Part shown: in pieces, positions 17,683 through 26,888 of the stretch | How positions within the stretch are numbered: position 1 is the first letter of the stretch | Layout: the number at the start of each line of letters is the position of its first letter | NCBI GenBank assembly: GCA_029856365.1 | Contig: JAHQWW010000024.1 | Span: 1-45,502, forward strand | DNA: 45,502 bases | Reading direction: 5' to 3' | From: Candidatus Hodarchaeota archaeon | Lineage (GTDB): Archaea > Asgardarchaeota > Heimdallarchaeia > Hodarchaeales > Hodarchaeaceae | The notes under the pieces: generated by a model | The model's input: only the letters and a program-made list of their open reading frames with translations | The model's database searches: none | Told to the model about the DNA's origin: nothing | Position numbers and translations under genes: made by a program

Positions 17683-18519
17683 ATGTTTAATGAAGAAGAA
17701 ATCGATAGGCGCTATCTATTACGTAGGTATAATAACTTAAAGGTACTGTTAGTTGCTGATCTTCATTTAGGATTTGAAGCTGAATGGTCACGTAAAGGAT
17801 TAGATACAAGAGAGCCGAATTGGTCAATTGAGGTCATTAATCGTCTGAAAAAGGACATTGAAGAGACACAACCAGATCATCTGATTATATTAGGGGATAT
17901 AGAACATAGCTTTGCACACTTCAAGGGATCAAAAGCCAACCAGAATGGAATTTGGGTTTCAAACAAATGGTTAAGAGAAAAGGCTTTTTCATATTTTATA
18001 GAACAAATTGTTAAGATTAATGGCATAAAAACAAGTCTAATCCGAGGAAATCAAGATACTTCAGTTGTAAAATCTCTATCTCAACAAGTTGAAATCTACC
18101 CTCAAAAAGAAGCTTCTTTATTTAATCAACTAGGTATCTTCCATGGTCATAGGAAACCTAGTGAAACCGTGTTATTTTCTTCAGAAATAATGCTAGGTCA
18201 TGTCCATCCTGCAATTGAACTTATTGATGAATTAAAAATTCACCATAAGTTTCCAGTCTTTGCAAGACTTACTGTTCCTCGTGAGGAAGTATTCCAAATC
18301 TTTGATCATCAATTTGAGTCAGAGGAGATTGGCCTGATCGAACAGGTTTCAATCACTATTCTCCCTGCTTACAATTTCTATTTAAATGGTTTCACCCTGA
18401 ATCAACCTCATGAGAAAAAAACATTTCCAGTGTTATGGAACTTAATTCAACACCCCAAATTGAGAATTCAATTGACTAATGGAATTGATCTAGGTACATT
18501 AGAAGATTTAACTTCCTGA
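17683..18519 (+). CDS. PdeM/COG1407-like metallophosphoesterase with GNQD motif
   Basis: Calcineurin-like phosphoesterase of the COG1407 group, whose bacterial members (PdeM) accompany Lhr-type helicases in DNA repair gene sets. Motifs in the 278 residues: DLHLG (Asp26, His28), GDIEH (Asp72), RGNQD (Asn123), HGH (His154, His156) and GHVHPA (His173, His175). The third motif is normally GNHD; here the His that acts in catalysis is Gln124 (codon CAA). Metal-binding residues seem intact, so activity may be weakened or altered. It follows the nucleotidyltransferase by 16 bases and converges with the Lhr-type helicase, ending 15 bases from it. Confidence 0.88.
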   Translation: MFNEEEIDRRYLLRRYNNLKVLLVADLHLGFEAEWSRKGLDTREPNWSIEVINRLKKDIEETQPDHLIILGDIEHSFAHFKGSKANQNGIWVSNKWLREKAFSYFIEQIVKINGIKTSLIRGNQDTSVVKSLSQQVEIYPQKEASLFNQLGIFHGHRKPSETVLFSSEIMLGHVHPAIELIDELKIHHKFPVFARLTVPREEVFQIFDHQFESEEIGLIEQVSITILPAYNFYLNGFTLNQPHEKKTFPVLWNLIQHPKLRIQLTNGIDLGTLEDLTS

Positions 18520-18534
18520 CCATATTGATTTCTC

Positions 18535-21354
18535 TCAGTCCCAATATTCTCGTGTACGAGCAAAATCAGCTTCATGTTTGTAAATTAGGGAAAGAAGATC
18601 CTCCGTATCTTTTTGAGGTGCCCTGAGAATTCTGATTGCAGTAGTCGGGCCGATACCACGTCCAGCTAAAACGAATGCAGCTTTTTTTCCGAACGATAAT
18701 ATTAAATCAGCCGATTTCTTTGCAGTATTGAGTTCTTTTTTCTCTTTTCGAGATAACTTTGTCTTTTTTGAGACAGATTTCTTTAACAATCCTTTTACTC
18801 CGATTTTATTTTGATGTACAACTGCAATGAAGCGTGAATTACAATTAGGACATTGAATATCTTCTTCTAGACTCTCTACACGTTGAACTTTTTCAAATTT
18901 ACAATCGAGTCTCATACACACAAGTCTTATCCAGGTATTTCTTATTCTTTTTTCCACTTTTTCCAAAATGACATGTGAAGGTCTTAATTTGAGAACATTC
19001 AGAGATATTGGTTGAGTTGCTGCAAATGAAAGTGGAGTTTCAAATTGCTTTACAGAAATTTCTTTAACTTTCAATGTTTCATTATGAATTTGTGAAAAGA
19101 AATCAATTACTGCCTTAACATCCATTTTCTCAAAAAGAATTTCATTAATGGTCTCTTCTCCAATAATCGTATCCTTATAACGAGAGACAAGTAACCTTGT
19201 TACCATTGGTGAGCTTTCTAGGGGCTCCATTATAGCCCCAAAACGTTTCGCTACCTGACGAATCCTCCATGCAAATAGATCACTGTTTCCAATACGATGC
19301 TTTAATAATGGAGGGATGTGTTTAGGTTCAATGGATAAGAGAATAGGCTTTAAATTAGTTGGTCGTGGTAATGAGAGAAAAATAGAGTAAGGATCAGAAC
19401 GAAATTCTATGGAATATCCTTGTTTAGCACCAACTATTGAAGAAACTAATAGTCCTAAGGTTTCATTACCTTTAGAACCTAGGAAGCTGTGAAGAACTTT
19501 TTGTCTTCCTACAGACTCAATAAGAATCTCATTCTTCCTCGGTATAACTCCAAGCTTTTTATGTTCATTAATGAAAGCTAACAGTTCATTTCGAATAGTT
19601 GATGGTTGCATTTCATCTAGAAGATTATTTTCGAATAATTCCTTTGCAGTCTCTGTCACCATCTGAGAAACAGGAATTAATTCACCCTCCCATGTGGGTA
19701 TCGCTGCCTCTGTTAACCCTTTTACCTGACGTACCTCAATTCGATCTTCTTTTTGAGCTAGAAATTCCCAAGGAAGACCATTCAAGATAAAAATAGCTCC
19801 TTTTTCCCCTCTAGTTGAAACAAATGCTTCATCTAATTGCCCCACTCGGTTTTGTCTTCCTATGTCAATAACAATATAATTTCTTTTAGAGGGAATGCTA
19901 CTAAGGTTTGAATAATAATATTTGAAAGCTTTCCGTTTAGCTCTCAAAGAAATAACTCCTGAATCAGGCTCTTTGTTTATATAGAAGAAATAATTTTCCT
20001 TGCCATATTTTAATAGTGGTAAAAGATCCCGAGGAGTGAAATTCTTATATGTGTGTGTACTTGTTATTATTTTCATTATTGTCTGTATTTTAGTCTCTCC
20101 AAAATCAAGTAAAATTCCAATTATACTATGAAAAAGAATATCTAAAGCAAATGAATGGATAGAAGTTGGTTCAACCTCCTCCTTTGAAACACAGTGCTGT
20201 ATTGTGAAAGACTCTAGAAGATCACGTGGAGTTTCTGTTATTATTATACCTTGGCTAACGCGATCTAATCCATGTCCCGCGCGTCCTACTCTTTGAATGA
20301 GGGTTTCTATTCTCCTTGGGCTCATATATTGAATTACTAAACTTACAGCTCCAATATCTATTCCCAATTCGAGGGAAGAAGTCGCAATGATTAATTCTAA
20401 ATTTCCTTTCCTAACCTCTGTCTCCGCTTGTAGTCGATATTGAGCTGATAGACTAGAGTGGTGAACCTCGAAGTTTATTCGTTTATCAATGTCAACATTT
20501 TCATTGTAACGGTTAAATCGATACCCAAGGATTTCTGCTTGTTGTCGTGTATTAGTAAAGAGTAATACTGTTCCTGACTCTTTTTTTACGATTTCAACTA
20601 TCCGAAAAAATCGTGCTGCTGCCTCTTCAGTAGTTTGTAATATTTTGGTAAATTCATGGAGATCTGGAGATAATTGAGTTGGATATTCAATTGTAAGCCG
20701 TAGCTTTTTTAAAGAAGGGATTTCAACAACTTTGCAATTAGTACATCTTGGTGTAAGAAAATTCATTACTTTTTCAGGATTTCCCAGAGTTGCTGAAAGC
20801 CCTATTCGCTGAATTTTTCTACCTGTACGCATAGAAAGGCGTTCAAGGGCAATTGAAAGCTGTACCCCTCGTTTAGTCTCAACTAGTTCATGAATTTCAT
20901 CAATCACTACTGTTTGAACATTTTTAAGCCGTTCTCGTCCAAGAATTTTCGCTGGTAATAAAGCTTGAAACAATTCAGGTGTGGTGATTAAAATTTGCGG
21001 AGGATCTTTGGTTTGTCTTCTTCTTTCCGTACTAGTTGTGTCTCCATGACGAACTGCGATTGATACTCCCAGCTTTTCTCCCAATGATGGCAATACTCGT
21101 CGAAAAATATCCCGATTGAGGGCTTTAAGTGGTGTAATCACCACAGTGGCTATTGGGGTTGATTTTTCAGAAAGAATTCGATGAAGACAAGCGATAACTG
21201 TTCCAAAGGTCTTTCCAGAGCCAGTACTAGCAACAACCAAAACATCTTTTTTAGCAATAATAGCTTCAAGATATTCTAATTGTCCTGGGGTAGGAGAGAG
21301 CTCTAACTCTTCTAAAAGCCTTTGTAGTTGAGGAATCAATATTTCGAACGACAC
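18535..21354 (-). CDS. lhr: Lhr-type superfamily 2 helicase
   Basis: ATP-dependent 3-prime to 5-prime DNA helicase of the Lhr family, a repair helicase widespread in archaea. Motif I is ASTGSGKT, motif II DEIHE, motif III SAT, and motif VI QRVGRAGHG. A winged-helix and Lhr-core region follow, and near the C-terminus is a four-Cys segment (CMRLDCKF ... CPNCNSRF) followed by the ending typical of archaeal Lhr (VLAGRGIGPTTAIRIL, then ARTREYWD). At 939 residues the length is normal. Start is a GTG at 21354 with GGAAG ten bases upstream. It converges with the PdeM-like gene, a pairing known from bacterial repair clusters. Confidence 0.93.
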   Translation of the reverse strand: MSFEILIPQLQRLLEELELSPTPGQLEYLEAIIAKKDVLVVASTGSGKTFGTVIACLHRILSEKSTPIATVVITPLKALNRDIFRRVLPSLGEKLGVSIAVRHGDTTSTERRRQTKDPPQILITTPELFQALLPAKILGRERLKNVQTVVIDEIHELVETKRGVQLSIALERLSMRTGRKIQRIGLSATLGNPEKVMNFLTPRCTNCKVVEIPSLKKLRLTIEYPTQLSPDLHEFTKILQTTEEAAARFFRIVEIVKKESGTVLLFTNTRQQAEILGYRFNRYNENVDIDKRINFEVHHSSLSAQYRLQAETEVRKGNLELIIATSSLELGIDIGAVSLVIQYMSPRRIETLIQRVGRAGHGLDRVSQGIIITETPRDLLESFTIQHCVSKEEVEPTSIHSFALDILFHSIIGILLDFGETKIQTIMKIITSTHTYKNFTPRDLLPLLKYGKENYFFYINKEPDSGVISLRAKRKAFKYYYSNLSSIPSKRNYIVIDIGRQNRVGQLDEAFVSTRGEKGAIFILNGLPWEFLAQKEDRIEVRQVKGLTEAAIPTWEGELIPVSQMVTETAKELFENNLLDEMQPSTIRNELLAFINEHKKLGVIPRKNEILIESVGRQKVLHSFLGSKGNETLGLLVSSIVGAKQGYSIEFRSDPYSIFLSLPRPTNLKPILLSIEPKHIPPLLKHRIGNSDLFAWRIRQVAKRFGAIMEPLESSPMVTRLLVSRYKDTIIGEETINEILFEKMDVKAVIDFFSQIHNETLKVKEISVKQFETPLSFAATQPISLNVLKLRPSHVILEKVEKRIRNTWIRLVCMRLDCKFEKVQRVESLEEDIQCPNCNSRFIAVVHQNKIGVKGLLKKSVSKKTKLSRKEKKELNTAKKSADLILSFGKKAAFVLAGRGIGPTTAIRILRAPQKDTEDLLSLIYKHEADFARTREYWD

Positions 21355-21996
21355 GAATTAATATCTTCCATTTGCATTAGGATCAGAAAGAAACTGTTAA
21401 AAAAAGCAGTCAAATTAAATTTGTTTCAACAAGATAGAAAGAATATATACAATTCTTTCGGTTTTTTATAACCAAGAACAAATTCTGAGGGGATGAAGTT
21501 TAAATTCTTCATTAATCTTAAGAGAATTAGTTTTATGGTGAGCTCTTTAAAAAAGAGATGAGAAGTTAGTAATCTAAAGCAAATAATACTCTAACCTTGC
21601 TTTGAGAAATTCTAAAACAGGATTAATGTACATCCGAAGAGATATTAAGATTTAAAAGATACCAAGGTAAACTCATTTTGAATAATTTTATCTAAGCTAG
21701 AAAGGATAATTTTTTCACAGTCAGATGGTTTTCTTGGAAGGACAAAGATACCATAAATATCTGTAAGTTTAATGCAAGGAGGAAATAAATCCCCTATCAG
21801 TACTATATTGTTAAGATAATCGTCTTTCACCAATTCAAAACATCTATGAATCAATTCTCGATTATTTTTCGAGATTAGATTGATTTCCAATATGGATCCT
21901 CGGGATAGTGATTACTAAAGGCTTACTTAAGGTTGAGCTCAAATAGATATGAAAACCCTCTCCTTTTAAAAGAATACTTCAAATTGTACCATTATT
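21355..21996. other. Long gap with one short minus-strand gene
   Basis: Apart from the 81-residue frame at 21645-21890 I see no gene. The segment is AT-rich and must hold the upstream signals of the helicase (minus) and of the DmpA-type peptidase (plus). The peptidase ATG at 21997 has no Shine-Dalgarno stretch, which would fit a leaderless transcript. Confidence 0.4.
21645..21890 (-). CDS. Short protein, possibly the N-terminal remnant of a GNAT acetyltransferase
   Basis: 81 residues starting at a TTG with GAGG seven bases upstream, so translation is plausible. The stretch NNIVLIGDLFPPCIKLTDIYGIF recalls the N-terminal subdomain of some GNAT/FR47-type acetyltransferases. The acetyl-CoA-binding C-terminal part is absent and I found no continuation in other frames downstream. 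It may be a truncated gene or an unrelated small protein. Confidence 0.35.
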   Translation of the reverse strand: MEINLISKNNRELIHRCFELVKDDYLNNIVLIGDLFPPCIKLTDIYGIFVLPRKPSDCEKIILSSLDKIIQNEFTLVSFKS

Positions 21997-23115
21997 ATGG
22001 TGAATCTCCGAGATTTGGGCTGGCATTGTGGTAGTTATGAGCCAGGTAAAAATAATGCGATAACTGACATTCCTGGGGTTGCAGTTGGTCATAAAACTAT
22101 CATTGAAGGAGAAGGAGAACTGATTCCTGGAAAAGGGCCTATTCGAACAGGCGTGACCATGATTCTTCCTCATGGTGGAAACATTTTCAAAGAAAAAGTA
22201 CCTGCGGGTGTTTTTGTTGCTAATGGTTATGGGAAAGCAACTGGTATTCCCCAAATCTTTGAGACAGGATGTCTCGAAACACCAATAGCAATGACTAACA
22301 CATTAAATGTGGGTTTAGTTTTTGACGCTTTGGTAAGTCACGCAATAAGGAATAATCCTGAAATTGGTATAAAAACAGGATCAGTAGCACCAATTGTCAC
22401 AGAGTGTTTTGACGGTTATTTGAACGATATTCAAGGTCGACATATTAGAGAATCCCATGTCTTAGAGGCAATAACCCAAGCGAAGTCAGCTAGAGTACAA
22501 CAAGGAAACATTGGTGCAGGAACAGGTATGCAGGTTTTCGAATTAAAAAGTGGTATTGGCACTGCTTCGAGGGTTGTACCTAATGAACGGATTGACAGTA
22601 ATGAGGTCTATCACATAGGAACACTTGTTTTACCGAACTTTGGTCGTTTTAAAGACTTTCATTTTTATGGAACTAAAATGGCTTCAATTCTTGAAAAACA
22701 AAAATACTTACCAAAAAGGGACGATGAATGGGTTGCGAAATTGGGAGGTGGATCAATCATAGTTGTAATTGCTACAGATTTACCTCTTAATAGTCGTCAG
22801 CTAAGTAGGCTAGCCCATAGAGGTGCGTTTGGTATTGCACGGACAGGATCAATCCTGAGTCACACAAGTGGAGATTTTATAATTGCATTCTCAACACAAA
22901 ATACAATATTACATGCTAATAAAGATCCATTTCTCCAAAAAACACTATTTAATGACACAAGTCCGTTACTCTCAGATATCTTTAGAATGACTATTGATCT
23001 AGTGCAAGAAGCTATCTATAATGCAATGTTATCTGCTGAAACCTTAATAGGCCGTGATAATCACATTCGTGTTTCATTAAATCCTGAAGATCTTCCTAAA
23101 TCTCCAGAGAATTGA
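21997..23115 (+). CDS. P1-family peptidase (DmpA/BapA-type aminopeptidase)
   Basis: Self-processing N-terminal nucleophile hydrolase that removes N-terminal residues from peptides or amides. The 372 residues show the family features: ITDIPGVAVGH near the N-terminus, GVTMILPHGGN, ETPIAMTNTLNVG, GNIGAGTGM, and the GGGSIIVVIATD segment, where DmpA proteins cleave before the Ser that becomes the nucleophile. Length matches DmpA (about 375). It stands alone on its strand. The natural substrate is not predictable. Confidence 0.92.
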   Translation: MVNLRDLGWHCGSYEPGKNNAITDIPGVAVGHKTIIEGEGELIPGKGPIRTGVTMILPHGGNIFKEKVPAGVFVANGYGKATGIPQIFETGCLETPIAMTNTLNVGLVFDALVSHAIRNNPEIGIKTGSVAPIVTECFDGYLNDIQGRHIRESHVLEAITQAKSARVQQGNIGAGTGMQVFELKSGIGTASRVVPNERIDSNEVYHIGTLVLPNFGRFKDFHFYGTKMASILEKQKYLPKRDDEWVAKLGGGSIIVVIATDLPLNSRQLSRLAHRGAFGIARTGSILSHTSGDFIIAFSTQNTILHANKDPFLQKTLFNDTSPLLSDIFRMTIDLVQEAIYNAMLSAETLIGRDNHIRVSLNPEDLPKSPEN

Positions 23116-23155
23116 ATTAAGGGGAGATAATATAGCCTTTTCAAAAATAAATACA

Positions 23156-23386
23156 TTATCTTCTAGTTATTTTCGATGATGACCCTTTTTTTTCTCTTAA
23201 CGAGGTTTTAGTTTCATTTATTGTCAGGTTATTTACAGTAAAAATACTAGTTAATCTTTTTTCTTGATTAGAGTGTATGGTATTACTTCTTCGTATTGAT
23301 TTACCGCGCCGAGAAGGTGCGTATCTTTCGAGAGAAAGATATTTAAGGCTTGGTGTGTTAGGGTTTGGTGGGATCAAACCCATCAA
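23156..23386 (-). CDS. Doubtful small basic protein after the longin-like gene
   Basis: A 76-residue frame starting at TTG-ATG ten bases after the longin-like stop. It is Pro-, Ser- and Lys/Arg-rich (PPNPNTPSLKYLSLERYAPS, then a basic tail) and looks disordered. No ribosome site is clear, and a 7-base hairpin covers its first codons. It fills an otherwise empty gap, so it could be real, but support is weak. Confidence 0.25.
   Translation of the reverse strand: MMGLIPPNPNTPSLKYLSLERYAPSRRGKSIRRSNTIHSNQEKRLTSIFTVNNLTINETKTSLREKKGSSSKITRR
23361..23381. terminator. Hairpin in convergent gap
   Basis: GGGTTTG (23361-23367) and CAAACCC (23375-23381) form a perfect 7-bp stem with a 7-base loop, just downstream of the minus-strand longin-like gene. 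It may mark its 3-prime end, although no T-run follows directly. Confidence 0.3.
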
Positions 23387-23396
23387 ATCACTTTTA

Positions 23397-23966
23397 TCAT
23401 AGGAAGGTGAGTAAGATTTTCGGTTTACTTTTACCTTGCAATATCACAGGGATTATTTCTAACACACGTTTTGATCGGTCTTTGAAAACTAATGAAACTA
23501 ATTCTGAGGTCAATGCATAGTCTTCAAGACGAACACAGGTTTCTAGGTTTATCTGTTGTTGGAGTTCGAACATATTTTCAAAGTGGTCTGTTAATTCTTC
23601 GAGTTTCTTAATTAGAAAGGAGGAGTCTTTTGTTGTAACTAAAACGACCAAAAGATTTATCCGTTCATCTATTAAAACTTTTCTTCTCCCTAAATCTATC
23701 ATATTTAAACGAGCTGACCTATCTACAATTTCTCGCATCATTTTTGCTAGAGCTGTGAACCCCATCCCCACTAACTGGTTCTCAATCTGCGATATTGCCC
23801 CCAATTGGAAATGATGTGAAAATAAGCAGATACCATCACTCTTACGAATAATATAAAGGGAAATAAGATGTTTTTTCCAATCTTTAGGAAGTTTATTAGG
23901 AGAATTATCTCTAATTTGGTTTTTAAGCCAAACGAACCTTTTTAATGAATATTTCATGCTCTTCAA
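23397..23966 (-). CDS. Longin/roadblock-like domain protein
   Basis: 189 residues. After a basic N-terminal stretch, the pattern is that of longin or roadblock-like sensor domains found in many Asgard proteins: a first strand LISLYIIRKSDG with a turn, a second strand LFSHHF, a helix of the IENQLVGMGFTALAKMM kind, a strand around VLIDERINLLVVLVTT, and a helix IKKLEELTDHFENMF. Such modules bind small GTPases or membrane-traffic factors in eukaryotes. No GTPase gene is adjacent. It follows the M28 peptidase by 81 bases on the same strand. The fold call is by pattern; ligand and partner unknown. Confidence 0.5.
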   Translation of the reverse strand: MKSMKYSLKRFVWLKNQIRDNSPNKLPKDWKKHLISLYIIRKSDGICLFSHHFQLGAISQIENQLVGMGFTALAKMMREIVDRSARLNMIDLGRRKVLIDERINLLVVLVTTKDSSFLIKKLEELTDHFENMFELQQQINLETCVRLEDYALTSELVSLVFKDRSKRVLEIIPVILQGKSKPKILLTFL

Positions 23967-24047
23967 ATGTATTTTTTACAAACGAATATAAGCACCGAAG
24001 TTTTTTTTACAGAGAATCAAGTAAGGATATTTTATTCCTCAATTTAA

Positions 24048-25307
24048 TTAATCGGAAAGATCTACATCATATACAAATTGAAGAGCAATTTCAGCTGCAT
24101 TTGCAATACTTGAACCAGATAATTTTTCAGGGGTATCGTTTAAAGTGTGCCAATAATGAGGAACACCAGTCTTAGCTAAACCAAATAATGTCGTTGCATG
24201 AAGGCCTTTACGTGAAAAGTTTGCAGCATCTGATCCAGCAAACCTCAAAGGCCCAACATTAACAGGCATATTAACTTTATTGGCAGCCTGTGCAACTTTT
24301 TCAACTACCAACGGGGAATGTTTTGCTAAAAACATATTTTCTGCTGTAGCAACAAGAAATAGATCAGCACTCAAGCATTCAAGGTTAAGTAATAGTCCTT
24401 GGCGTTTTTGAAGTTCTTTCTGGTGAAGAGACACAAATCTTTTGGATCCTCTCATATGTTCTTCACCAGCAAAGCTAATCAACCAAATTTCTGTATGATC
24501 AGGTCTGTTCTGAGAAAGAAATCTTCCACATTCAAGTATAGCCGCAACTGCAGTTAAATTATCATTTGCTCCAAAAACAACATTATTAGAACGAAGATAA
24601 AGAGCTAAAATTATCACTAAGATAGTTCCAATTGGGAATATAATTATCTGGACTAAATCAATAACATATAGAATAGTAAAGTTTTGTAACACTCGTATGA
24701 CTGCAAATGGATCTACCTGAGAAAATTGCTGGTCATGAGAAATTAGTACAAGAGTTTTGAGGATACCAAGGAGAGTACTTAAAATCGCAAAAATTACAGC
24801 TAAAATAATTAAGATAGTTGATTTGCCTCCCAATTTACTCAACAAAGGAAATTCATAAGCTGAATCATGGTGACCTGATAAGAGAACCAATTTTTGTGAT
24901 TCCTTACGAGGTTTAATCTTTCCAATGATATGATATTCAGTTTTCTTAGGAAATAAAAAGTCTATCACTTCATAGAGCAGGTTTTGCTGGACAAAATATA
25001 TCCCAAGCCCAATGAAGATAAGAAGACTTGATAACAAAGGATGAATAACGAAATAAGCCACTACTCCAGCTATATAAAACAAAGCTGTTACCCAAATAAA
25101 ATCTAAAAAGCCTCCAGGACGACATGTGAATTCTTCTTGGTTTATTTCATCACAATAATTTTGGAGTTCTTCATAGATGATGTTACCTGCTTTTTTTTCT
25201 TCTTCCGAACCCGCCAGTCGAGGGCCTACTTCATTAAATATTTTCTGAATAAAATCAATCATTCTTTGCCCTGAAGGATCTATTCGGGGTTTAAGTTCTT
25301 TCAACAT
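24048..25307 (-). CDS. Membrane-embedded M28-family zinc peptidase
   Basis: M28 aminopeptidase with all five metal ligands visible in the 419 residues: His146-x-Asp148 (SGHHDS), Asp249 (GANDN), Glu282/Glu283 (AGEE), Asp360 (GSDA) and His387 (WHTLND). Four hydrophobic segments are unusual: two at about 70-110, before the catalytic domain, and two at about 162-190 and 210-238, inserted between the HxD motif and the bridging Asp. Because each pair is a hairpin, both catalytic halves stay on one side of the membrane. An AGGTGA ribosome site precedes the ATG closely. It lies between an alpha/beta hydrolase and the longin-like gene, all minus strand. Confidence 0.88.
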   Translation of the reverse strand: MLKELKPRIDPSGQRMIDFIQKIFNEVGPRLAGSEEEKKAGNIIYEELQNYCDEINQEEFTCRPGGFLDFIWVTALFYIAGVVAYFVIHPLLSSLLIFIGLGIYFVQQNLLYEVIDFLFPKKTEYHIIGKIKPRKESQKLVLLSGHHDSAYEFPLLSKLGGKSTILIILAVIFAILSTLLGILKTLVLISHDQQFSQVDPFAVIRVLQNFTILYVIDLVQIIIFPIGTILVIILALYLRSNNVVFGANDNLTAVAAILECGRFLSQNRPDHTEIWLISFAGEEHMRGSKRFVSLHQKELQKRQGLLLNLECLSADLFLVATAENMFLAKHSPLVVEKVAQAANKVNMPVNVGPLRFAGSDAANFSRKGLHATTLFGLAKTGVPHYWHTLNDTPEKLSGSSIANAAEIALQFVYDVDLSD

Positions 25308-25386
25308 ATCTCACCTAAATAAACGTGAATACCTTGGTGAAGTATTAATAATTATAATGTTTTCAATGTGTCGATAGGGAGAAAGA

Positions 25387-26262
25387 TTATTTTGATAAGA
25401 ATGGGAAAACGGCCTCGAAAAACTCATTGGGAGTTTCGATCATAGGCCAATGACCACATTTTTCGATTATAACGCGATTTGCTCCAGGTATTTGCTCGTG
25501 AAGAAGCTTAGACCCTAAAACAATATGAGGCATATCATCATCCCCATTGATGATTAATGTTGGAACATTTATGTGGTGAATTAATTCTCTAAGATCATAT
25601 TCAGATGCTTCATTTTTATTGAAGTAATGGTGGGGTTTCGCTGAAACAACCATATTCGTCAAATAATTATTGACTTGTGAAGAAACATTCTCAAAGTTAT
25701 AGAAATGAATGATTGGTAATAAAATTTTGAGAATGGCTCTTTCTTTCTCATTATCAGAATGAATTTCAGTATTTTGAAGCTTTTTGAGAGCGGATAACGC
25801 CTCTCTATAACCTTTCCTTTTCCTTAACCAATTATCATAATTTCCCAGAAAAATATGAGGTGTAGTGTCTATTAAAACGAGACGTTCGACTGTTTTTGAA
25901 TATTTAAGGGCATATTTCAAAGCAACAAATCCACCATGACTGTGAGCAGCGATGGCAATCTTTGGTATCTCAAAAAATTGTCTTAAGGATTCAATATCTT
26001 CGACATATTCATCCAAACTATAAGCATTAGGTTCATTCAAACGTTGTGAACGGCCAATCCCTCGTGGTTCCAGATAGACCATGGTTCTTAATTCTTCAAG
26101 TGGTTTAAGAGTTTCAATGTAGGGAATAGCATCTCCACCCCAACCAGCACCACCAGGTTGGAACAACAAAACTGGTCCCTTACCCTGTACATAATACCAC
26201 AGTTTTACTCCACGAATGTTAACATAATGCTCCCCTGGTGAAAGTTTTTCCTTATGGTACAT
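25387..26262 (-). CDS. Alpha/beta hydrolase
   Basis: Classic fold with the triad visible: the nucleophile Ser in AHSHGG, an acid in INGDDD and the His in CGHWPMIETP. The oxyanion region reads LLFQPGGAGWGGDA, as in proline iminopeptidase-like and epoxide-hydrolase-like members. 291 residues, normal length, cytosolic (no signal peptide). Upstream of the M28 peptidase by 79 bases, possibly one unit; a peptidase role (removal of N-terminal Pro) would suit that neighbour but is not proven. Confidence 0.85.
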   Translation of the reverse strand: MYHKEKLSPGEHYVNIRGVKLWYYVQGKGPVLLFQPGGAGWGGDAIPYIETLKPLEELRTMVYLEPRGIGRSQRLNEPNAYSLDEYVEDIESLRQFFEIPKIAIAAHSHGGFVALKYALKYSKTVERLVLIDTTPHIFLGNYDNWLRKRKGYREALSALKKLQNTEIHSDNEKERAILKILLPIIHFYNFENVSSQVNNYLTNMVVSAKPHHYFNKNEASEYDLRELIHHINVPTLIINGDDDMPHIVLGSKLLHEQIPGANRVIIEKCGHWPMIETPNEFFEAVFPFLSK

Positions 26263-26645
26263 AGTGATAACCTTTGATGGGATTTGAGTAATTTTAATGA
26301 GTTGATATACCTTTTAGCGTCGATTAACAAGTCTTTAATTGCAACATTTGCACTTAAGAGCTTCTTTTGAAGTTAACTCCTTTCTAATTGAAGAGAAGAC
26401 TCGATGATACCTTTTCTAAAATGTACATTTCTTATTCCCTCGCACTATTAAAAAAATTAACTAGAATCATAAATAAAACTAGGATATATGGCAATCATAG
26501 GACATTTACCTTGGTTTTACTTTCTTCTGTGAAAAGCAAAAATAAGATATTCTTTCTTAGACATTGAACTACAAAAAAAGCCCTCAGATTAAGTAGTTGA
26601 GCAGCAGTAATTTCTTAATTACATATAACCAAAATTGTGAACATA
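26263..26645. other. Gap with no recognisable gene
   Basis: AT-rich divergent region between the alpha/beta hydrolase (minus) and the zinc-ribbon protein (plus). A TATA-like ACATATAA near 26618-26625 lies about 25 bases before the plus-strand ATG. No RNA gene or repeat was recognised. Confidence 0.45.
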
Positions 26646-26888
26646 ATGGAAACCAAAGGGTTAATTATCTTTGTTGTATCTATTTTGATCTCTTTAGTGA
26701 GTCTAATTTTGTTTATATTCTTTGATTTCCCGTTTTTGTTCTTATTCCTTTTTTTCCCTTTTGTTTTTGGGATTAAGAGCTCCTTCAGAGGTAGAGAAAA
26801 ATATTCTCGTGCTTTTTGTAGAAGATGTGGTTCCAGATTACCTCCAGATTCGATTTACTGTCCAGATTGTGGAGTTAGTATTGACTAA
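26646..26888 (+). CDS. Small membrane protein with C-terminal zinc ribbon
   Basis: About 80 residues. Two strongly hydrophobic segments lie near the N-terminus (IIFVVSILISLVSLILFIFF and FLFLFLFFPFVFG), followed by a basic stretch and a four-Cys ribbon (CRRCG, then CPDCG). Such ribbons bind one Zn and often act as interaction modules. The ATG at 26646 lies about 25 bases after a TATA-like stretch, which suggests a leaderless message; the frame also has a GTG at 26637. The same ribbon type ends the membrane protein at 28341, which suggests related roles. Function unknown. Confidence 0.7.
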   Translation: METKGLIIFVVSILISLVSLILFIFFDFPFLFLFLFFPFVFGIKSSFRGREKYSRAFCRRCGSRLPPDSIYCPDCGVSID

